NCBI GenBank assembly: GCA_027492915.1
Contig: JAPUDW010000278.1
Coordinates: 1-56,468, forward strand
From: Bacteroidota bacterium
GTDB lineage: Bacteria > Chloroflexota > Anaerolineae > Aggregatilineales > Phototrophicaceae
Reading direction: 5' to 3'
DNA length: 56,468 nucleotides
Shown here: in pieces, positions 51,230 to 56,468 of the stretch
Layout: each line of letters begins with the position of its first letter
Numbering within the stretch: the first letter of the stretch is position 1
Program-made: the position numbers and the translations under genes
The notes under the pieces: generated by a model
Database searches by the model: none
Seen by the model: the letters and a program-made list of their open reading frames with translations, nothing else
What the model was told of the DNA's origin: nothing

Positions 51230-52816
51230 CTACCCCGCCCACGCCAGCTTACCGCCGACGTAGGTTTGCTGGACGCGGACATTGAGCAGATCGGCAGCCG
51301 GTGTGGTGAGGGGGTCGGCGCTGAGTATGGCGAGGTCTGCCCATTTGCCGGCGGTCAAGCTGCCGCGGTTATCGGCATCGCCGCTGGCAATCGCCCCACC
51401 CATCGTGTAACCGTAGAGCGCTTCTTCGGCGGTGATCGCTTGATCGAGCGCAATCGGCTGACCGTTCGGGTCGCGGCGGTCGATGGCGGCCTTCATGCCG
51501 AGGATCGGGTTGTCGTCCGGCACGACAGGGGCATCTGAACTGAGGGCGACCGTCAACCCCGCGTCAAGCATCGAGCGGATCGGATAGCAGTGGTCGAGAT
51601 AATCATCCGGCAGGTAGCGGCGGAAGCTGGTGCCGAGGGCGGCGAGAAACACCGTTTGCGGCGCAATGATAATGCCCAGCTTGGCACAGCGGGCGTAATG
51701 GTCAGGGTTGGGCAGGCCGAGATGCTCGATGCGGTGGCGCAGGTCGGGTCGCGGCAGGCGGCGGTGGCATTCCTCATAAGCGCTCAACACCTGCTCAATC
51801 GCCACGTCGCCAATCGCGTGGGTGCCGATGCGGAAGCCTGCGGCGTGGGCTTCGTACATTAACTCGGTCAGCTCGGCGAGGTCGAAGCGCAGCACACCGG
51901 TGTCGTTGGTGACTTTGTAGGGGCGGCTAACGGCAGCGGTCGCTCCGCTTAAGCCACCATCGGCGAAGAACTTGACCGTATCAATCCGCAGCCAATCGCT
52001 GACGAAATGTTCCGGCAGCGGCAGCGTTTCCGTCCCGCCATCGGGTCGGCGAATCGGCATCCCGTTCACGCGCACGGCAAGCTCACCCGCCGATTCCAAC
52101 TGGCGGTAAACGCGCAGGTGTAAAGGCGCGAGCAGCGGGTCGGTGGCGCTGGTGATGCCAAGGCTGAGTTGGTGCTGGTTGGCGGCTTTAATAGCCTCCG
52201 CCATTTCGGGATCGGTCGGGTCGGGGATAACACGCGTGAGCAAGCCCATCGCGGTTTCTTGGAGCAGGCCGGTCGCGTCGCCGTTCAAGTCGCGGACAAT
52301 GACACCACCGGGGGGATTGGGCGTGTCGCGAGTGATGCCCGCCAATTGCAACGCCAGCGTATTGGCGACGATCATATGCCCGCAGGTGCGCGTCAGGGCA
52401 ATCGGATGGTCAAGGCTCGCGCCGTCCATGTCGTGGCGGGTGGGATGGCGACGTTCGGGCAGGTCGGACTCATTGTAGCCACGTCCGGTAATCCACGTTC
52501 CGGCAGGCCACACCTCGGCTTTATCGCGGAAACGCTCGATGATACTTTCGATGTCCGGCGCGGTCGTCTTATTGGCGACGACCTGCCGCGTCAGCAGCAA
52601 GCCCATCTTCCAAATGTGGACGTGGGCATCGTTGAAGCCGGGGATGAGGGTCCGCCCCGCGAGGTCGACGCGCTGTGTGCCAGCCTTCGCCGCCGCTTCC
52701 GCATCCGCCAGCGTGCCGACAATCAGGATGCGCCCGTCATCGCCGACGAGAACAGCCTCGGCCTGTGGAGATTGGGTGTCAATCGTATGGATCGTGCCAT
52801 TATGAAAGAGGAGCAT
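51230..52816 (-). CDS. YtcJ-like amidohydrolase
   Basis: A 528-residue metal-dependent hydrolase with a TIM barrel of the urease/amidohydrolase superfamily. LIPGFNDAHVHIWKMG carries the first metal HxH, HAIGDVAIEQVL and HRIEHLGLP the later His ligands, and LSSDAPVVPDDNPILGM the catalytic Asp. N- and C-terminal composite beta-sandwich parts are present (TIHTIDTQSPQAEAVLV; GKWADLAILSADP). No signal peptide; likely cytosolic, acting on an amide or cyclic amide of unknown identity. Confidence 0.88.
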   Translation of the reverse strand: MLLFHNGTIHTIDTQSPQAEAVLVGDDGRILIVGTLADAEAAAKAGTQRVDLAGRTLIPGFNDAHVHIWKMGLLLTRQVVANKTTAPDIESIIERFRDKAEVWPAGTWITGRGYNESDLPERRHPTRHDMDGASLDHPIALTRTCGHMIVANTLALQLAGITRDTPNPPGGVIVRDLNGDATGLLQETAMGLLTRVIPDPTDPEMAEAIKAANQHQLSLGITSATDPLLAPLHLRVYRQLESAGELAVRVNGMPIRRPDGGTETLPLPEHFVSDWLRIDTVKFFADGGLSGATAAVSRPYKVTNDTGVLRFDLAELTELMYEAHAAGFRIGTHAIGDVAIEQVLSAYEECHRRLPRPDLRHRIEHLGLPNPDHYARCAKLGIIIAPQTVFLAALGTSFRRYLPDDYLDHCYPIRSMLDAGLTVALSSDAPVVPDDNPILGMKAAIDRRDPNGQPIALDQAITAEEALYGYTMGGAIASGDADNRGSLTAGKWADLAILSADPLTTPAADLLNVRVQQTYVGGKLAWAG

Positions 52817-52902
52817 GGTTGACCTCTGGGATAGCTAGGTGTATAAAATCTATGGTAACGAATATTGTCAGAGATTGCTTATAACCGAGATAGTTTATAG
52901 AA

Positions 52903-53505
52903 ATGTTTACACTCAAACGATTGTCCCACTACATTAGCACACATAGAATGCTGTTGATGAGTGCAGGGGTACTAGGACTATCCGCCTTATTTTGTTTTTG
53001 GGGTTTATTCATTCTTGATGTAGGTCATTCAAGCTCTTACCTGCTTACAGCTTCTTACTTCAGGATCTATGATTTCACGTACAGGGTATTCTCAACACTG
53101 CTCTATATCGGAGTCGTCATTTGGGCTGGGCTATGGGTTTTCCTGCTGATTGCCACACGCACCTATTGGCGAATCGTTTTCCTATGTTGGGTCTTAACAC
53201 CGCCGATCTGTTTTATCGGAATTATATTTGGCGCATTAGTGAATCAATTCAAACCAGTCTACTCAACCGCCTATCATGAGCGTTCCTACCATTTAGTCTA
53301 TATTTATGATGGGAGCGACCAACGAGGCTACTACGATCTACAACAATGTGATTCGATTGGGTTAAGCTGTGCCTCAATCTTTTCAACTTATCCGACTTAT
53401 CCGCAAATAGATACGAATGCCCAAGTTACGATTGATGAAGCGACAACTGAATTAGCAGTTATTGTTGAGGGTAACGTTATCTACACGCACAACTTATCAC
53501 CATGA
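52903..53505 (+). CDS. Hypothetical membrane protein
   Basis: A 200-residue protein with three hydrophobic helices: 14-37 (LLMSAGVLGLSALFCFWGLF), 65-88 and 95-115 (WRIVFLCWVLTPPICFIGII). The remaining ~85 residues are beta-rich with two cysteines (QQCDSIGLSCAS). No family recognised. It overlaps the GNAT start by 4 bp (ATGA), so the two are co-translated. Divergent from the amidohydrolase across 86 bp. Confidence 0.6.
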   Translation: MFTLKRLSHYISTHRMLLMSAGVLGLSALFCFWGLFILDVGHSSSYLLTASYFRIYDFTYRVFSTLLYIGVVIWAGLWVFLLIATRTYWRIVFLCWVLTPPICFIGIIFGALVNQFKPVYSTAYHERSYHLVYIYDGSDQRGYYDLQQCDSIGLSCASIFSTYPTYPQIDTNAQVTIDEATTELAVIVEGNVIYTHNLSP

Positions 53506-53951
53506 TAAACATCACCCCTGCCCAACCAAGCGACTATGACCGCATTCTTGCGCTCATCCAGCACGTTAAGCTGCTCACGGGTGATATTCTCGCGGCGGGA
53601 ACACGTTATTGGGTCGCTGAAACTGAAAGCGGCGGACTGGCAGCCTGCGCGGGGATGGAGTTTGGGGCAGATGCAGCGCTGTTCCGCAGCTTGGCGGTTT
53701 ACGAAGCCTATCGCGGTGAGGGGTTGGCGCGGCGGTTAATCGACCACGCCTTAGCCGGGGCAGCAGCGGCAGGGTATCAACAGGTTTACTGCTTCAGCAC
53801 ACGGGCAGCAGATTACTTCTCGCGCATCGGCTTCCGCGAAGTGCCGGTTACGCAGTTGGCGGCTGCCCTGCCGGATGCGCCACAGGTCATCCACTTCGCG
53901 GCGATTGGCAAGCTGGCAGGCGAACGCGCGTGGCATAAAGCTCTGAAATAA
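53502..53951 (+). CDS. GNAT family acetyltransferase
   Basis: A 149-residue acetyltransferase. SLAVYEAYRGEGLARRLIDHA is the acetyl-CoA loop of motif A, GYQQVYCFSTRAADYFSRIGF the following motif B region, and PAQPSDYDRILALIQHV the N-terminal helix. Resembles ArgA/PanZ-like small GNATs; substrate unknown. Coupled to the membrane protein gene by an ATGA overlap. Confidence 0.88.
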   Translation: MINITPAQPSDYDRILALIQHVKLLTGDILAAGTRYWVAETESGGLAACAGMEFGADAALFRSLAVYEAYRGEGLARRLIDHALAGAAAAGYQQVYCFSTRAADYFSRIGFREVPVTQLAAALPDAPQVIHFAAIGKLAGERAWHKALK

Positions 53952-53984
53952 GATCACGCGACCCATTATTTTATCTCGATACGA

Positions 53985-54013
53985 TTGTCCGTTTGATTGA
54001 ACCGCGTTATATT
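53985..54013 (+). promoter_or_regulatory. Promoter of the secreted protein gene at 54049
   Basis: TTGTCC (53985-53990), 17-bp spacer, TATATT (54008-54013), ending 35 bp before the start codon. Confidence 0.6.
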
Positions 54014-54048
54014 CGAGTGTCTTAAATAGTAATAATTAGGAAACCACG

Positions 54049-54624
54049 ATGAAATATGTGCTGACTATTCTCCTTTTGATTATTACATCTGTAGTCATTT
54101 TAACTCCGGCATCCGCTCAGGACGCTGACGACAATGCCTGTTATACCGGCGGCGCGATGGAGGGTAAATGCACATCGGACTGGCACTGGATATGTGGCTG
54201 GTATGTGGATAACTGGCTAGACAAAGGCGGCTGGTCAGCGTACCCTCCAACTGACTTCCCCGACTGGTGTGACCCGATCAGCTTGCTACCACCGCGTCCA
54301 TCGGTTGATCCCATTACGCTTGTTGTATTACCCGTGCCAACCCCCGGTCCAACGCCAACGCCACCACCTACGCATCCATCGGCTGGCTGTGTTTACAACG
54401 GGCCATATTATAACGATTACACTGACTTTAAGGGTGGTTGGTCGCTAGCAGCACCCAGCTCTGTCTACAGTGATGCAGGTTGCACACTCTTCTCCGTAAC
54501 TTGGATACAGGGCGTGGTTTATGCACCAGCACCCTATGATGCCAATGCCTTATGTCAGGAGGCGTTCGGCAAGAATGCCGTATTTACTTCTCCCCCGTCC
54601 GCTGTCTATCTCTGCGGTTCCTAA
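54049..54624 (+). CDS. Secreted hypothetical protein with Pro-rich linker
   Basis: A 191-residue protein. Signal peptide at 1-23 (ILLLIITSVVILTPASAQ). The N-terminal half is Trp- and Cys-rich (WHWICGWYVDNW, FPDWC), then a Pro/Thr linker (PTPGPTPTPPPTHP), and a C-terminal domain with several Cys and aromatic residues (CVYNGPYYNDYTDF, LCQEAFGK, AVYLCGS). Likely an extracellular, disulfide-containing protein. No family recognised. Confidence 0.65.
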   Translation: MKYVLTILLLIITSVVILTPASAQDADDNACYTGGAMEGKCTSDWHWICGWYVDNWLDKGGWSAYPPTDFPDWCDPISLLPPRPSVDPITLVVLPVPTPGPTPTPPPTHPSAGCVYNGPYYNDYTDFKGGWSLAAPSSVYSDAGCTLFSVTWIQGVVYAPAPYDANALCQEAFGKNAVFTSPPSAVYLCGS

Positions 54625-54648
54625 TAACCGCCTCCCCATAAGCTCAAT

Positions 54649-54687
54649 CCGGTGGATAGCGACCTCAAAAGGGCTGCCGTCCACCGG
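54649..54687 (+). terminator. Hairpin after the secreted protein gene
   Basis: CCGGTGGA (54649-54656) and TCCACCGG (54680-54687) are fully complementary with a 23-nt loop. No T-run follows, so a processing or stabilising hairpin is also possible. Confidence 0.4.
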
Positions 54688-54802
54688 AATAGACATGGAC
54701 AAGCCGCTTCCGCTAAACCTAATCTCTCAAACAAAAAAGGATACGGTTCGTCACCATATCCTCTGTGCATTTGAGACTTTGTGCTAAAAACAGATTGAAC
54801 GA

Positions 54803-55588
54803 TTAGGTATAAAACTCGGTGCGGCGGTCGGCAAGCACCGACATCTTCGAACGCACTTCGTCAACCAGATCAAGTTCAATTTCAGCCGTCACCAACTGCG
54901 GTGTTTCACCAGCCTCCACCACAATCTTGCCCCACGGGTCAACAATCATCGAATGCCCGCCGAACACCGTATCACCAATTAAACCCGCCGCGTTACAGGT
55001 AATCATGTAACACTGGTTTTCGATGGCACGGGCGACCACCAGCGCTCGCCAGTGTTCAACACGCGCAATCGGCCACTCGGCGGGGACGACGATGACCTTC
55101 GCCCCATCGACGGCATACTTGCGGAACAATTCAGGGAAGCGGATGTCGTAGCAAATCGCCAGCGCCGTATTACCCCACGGCAGGTCAAGCGCCAGCCGCG
55201 ACGAGCCGGGTTGCAGCCACTTATCCTCATCCATCAGGCCGAACAGGTGGATTTTGCGGTAGATGCCGAGCATCCGCCCATTGGGGGCGAAGAAGGCCGC
55301 ACTGTTCGAGACTTCCAAACCGCGCTTCTCAAGCACCGAACCCACGACACTGATCTTATTCTGCGCCGCAGCCGCGCTCATCTCGTTAAAGATGCCGGAA
55401 TTAAGGGTGCTAGCCAGTTCCTTCGCTTGATCCCACGCGCAGCCGGTCGAAAAAAGTTCAGGGAACAGAACCAGATGCGAACCGCGCCGCGCGGCTTCTA
55501 CTGCCCACTTTTCCATCTGCGCGGTATTTTTTTTGACATCACCCAGCGCAATATTCATCTGCGCGAGGCTAATGACTAATTTTGGCAT
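54803..55588 (-). CDS. Carbon-nitrogen hydrolase (nitrilase superfamily)
   Basis: A 261-residue hydrolase with a complete Glu-Lys-Cys triad: Glu in VLFPELFSTG, Lys in YRKIHLFG and Cys in ALAICYDIRFPELF. Likely an omega-amidase or other amide hydrolase acting in the cytosol (MtnU/YafV-like size). ATG 55588 is chosen, GAGG upstream; a TTG two codons before is weaker. Alone on the minus strand, after the kinase-like gene. Confidence 0.92.
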   Translation of the reverse strand: MPKLVISLAQMNIALGDVKKNTAQMEKWAVEAARRGSHLVLFPELFSTGCAWDQAKELASTLNSGIFNEMSAAAAQNKISVVGSVLEKRGLEVSNSAAFFAPNGRMLGIYRKIHLFGLMDEDKWLQPGSSRLALDLPWGNTALAICYDIRFPELFRKYAVDGAKVIVVPAEWPIARVEHWRALVVARAIENQCYMITCNAAGLIGDTVFGGHSMIVDPWGKIVVEAGETPQLVTAEIELDLVDEVRSKMSVLADRRTEFYT

Positions 55589-55677
55589 TATCAAAACCTC
55601 ATGTCACAAAATTGTTAGCTATATGACTCTAACACGGCTTCACGATTTGTGTCTACCAGACTAACCCACAACTCTCT

Positions 55678-56232
55678 TTATTTCAGTTCACTAACCGGCA
55701 AGCCGCTGGCAAACTGTTCCCACATGGCGCACACGGTCGTAATGGTTTCGTCTTCGGTCAAGTTAGTGGTATCCAGTTCGCGCACACCTTCGACCTTACG
55801 CACCGCCCACTCGCGTTTGAGGTGGCCGATTGCCAGCGACCGTTCGCTGGGGTTATGGTAGCGCCCACCAAGCGACAGGTGCAAACGTCGCAGTACGGCA
55901 TCCAACGTGACCACCAGACAGATCACGACGCCTGTTTGCAGCAAGCGCGGCGCTGTTTCGGTGCGCAGCAGCGTTTGACCGCTAACGCGAATAACCGCGC
56001 CGCGATACAACATCACATCCTGCATCACATCCGCTTCCAACATTTTGAGGCGGGTTTCGCCAAAACGCGCCTGCATATCTTCCACATCCATTTCGGCGCG
56101 GGCTTCGAGCAGCGTATCGACATTAACGAAGCGCATCTTCAGGCGGTCAGCAATTTGCTGCCCGATAGGTGCTTGGCCGGGGCCAGTGTAGCCCGTCAGG
56201 ATGAGATTACGATCAGGATAGGTAAATTGCAT
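55678..56232 (-). CDS. Degenerate shikimate-kinase-like protein
   Basis: A 184-residue protein aligning by eye to shikimate kinase throughout: LILTGYTGPGQAPIGQQIAD where GxxGxGKSTxG is expected, then FVNVDTLLEARAEMDVEDMQ, FGETRLKMLEADVM and VVTLDAVLRRLHL. The P-loop Lys is Gln and the Ser/Thr after it are Ala/Pro; the first Asp of the FxDxD site is Asn; the later GGG loop is missing. ATP binding is therefore doubtful. It is likely a pseudo-kinase or an enzyme with altered activity. Flanked by the nitrilase and the HicB-like gene on the same strand. Confidence 0.7.
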   Translation of the reverse strand: MQFTYPDRNLILTGYTGPGQAPIGQQIADRLKMRFVNVDTLLEARAEMDVEDMQARFGETRLKMLEADVMQDVMLYRGAVIRVSGQTLLRTETAPRLLQTGVVICLVVTLDAVLRRLHLSLGGRYHNPSERSLAIGHLKREWAVRKVEGVRELDTTNLTEDETITTVCAMWEQFASGLPVSELK

Positions 56233-56271
56233 AGAAAGTTACGATGTCACAAGCCTAATGATTTCAGATTG

Positions 56272-56468
56272 TTAGGCAACCTGATAAATCGCGGGTTTAT
56301 AGCGTGGCTCAGGAATAGGTTGTCCAGCCTCAAGCATAGCCTCAATAATAGCAGCTTGCGCAATTAAAACTTCTTCTAGCGCGGCTTGCGGGGTTGCACC
56401 ATGCGCTGAACACATGAGGAAATCAGGAATATCCGCAATATAACTAGCATCTTCCTCGCTGTAGAAAA
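56272..56468 (-). CDS. HicB-like antitoxin, partial at window edge
   Basis: The minus-strand frame is open to the window end and stops at 56274-56272, giving 64 residues. FYSEEDASYIADIPDFLMC then GATPQAALEEVLIAQAAIIE and a final GQPIPEPRYKPAIYQ match HicB family antitoxins closely, except that the usual PGC reads LMC. The first residues and any hicA toxin would lie beyond the edge. Toxin-antitoxin status is thus inferred. Confidence 0.7.
   Translation of the reverse strand, partial: FYSEEDASYIADIPDFLMCSAHGATPQAALEEVLIAQAAIIEAMLEAGQPIPEPRYKPAIYQVA

Overview
The window looks like a chromosomal segment of a free-living bacterium of the phylum Chloroflexota, probably an Anaerolineae-like lineage. 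This is inferred from gene content: carbohydrate ABC importers without a local ATPase, a standalone bacterial Elp3, several M42 aminopeptidases, secreted WD40 proteins, LysM and transglutaminase-type envelope proteins and long hybrid sensor kinases. Coding density is high on both strands. No rRNA, tRNA, CRISPR array, prophage or complete insertion sequence was seen.

Layout. 1-1169: end of a sugar ABC permease pair. 1320-5519: MFS transporter, PRC-barrel protein, VOC-fold protein and aldo/keto reductase. 5520-8035: an AT-rich accessory island with an ImmA-type metalloprotease and XRE repressor on the minus strand. Divergent from them lies a transcript with a 10-codon ORF whose stop codon sits inside an intrinsic terminator, followed by DUF3892 and DUF2188 proteins. 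8110-12215: free methionine-R-sulfoxide reductase and a convergent hybrid kinase / response-regulator pair. 12395-19139: a sugar uptake and processing locus (binding protein, two permeases, a GH99/WbsX-like enzyme, two Gfo/Idh/MocA dehydrogenases). 19197-19572 (minus): the RNase P RNA gene, sharing a bidirectional terminator with that locus. 19615-24801: EamA exporter, TgpA-like transglutaminase, small membrane protein, WD40 protein. 24934-25576: a noncoding repeat and two hairpins. 25941-31970: LysM/glycosidase-like secreted protein, an ABC-2 exporter and a large sensor kinase.

32170-34028: the tRNA t6A cluster tsaE-tsaB followed by rimI. 34025-40250: sugar-nucleotide epimerase, HAD phosphatase, patatin, a second inverted copy of the noncoding repeat, an esterase and a GAF/PAS kinase. 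40505-45119: a tight minus-strand operon with three paralogous M42 aminopeptidases interleaved with SH3-like, PIN and DUF5071 proteins. 45173-48113: two paralogous small membrane proteins and Elp3. 48444-56468: a RelE/RHH toxin-antitoxin pair, DUF4256, WD40, amidohydrolase, GNAT, nitrilase, a degenerate shikimate-kinase-like protein, and the end of a HicB-like antitoxin cut by the window edge.

The items most worth a second look are the leader-ORF/terminator arrangement at 7018-7932, the pair of inverted ~470-bp noncoding repeats (24934-25418 and 37243-37714), the triple M42 operon, the kinase-like protein without a P-loop lysine, and small palindromic repeats scattered between genes. All functional calls come from reading motifs by eye; no database search was run.
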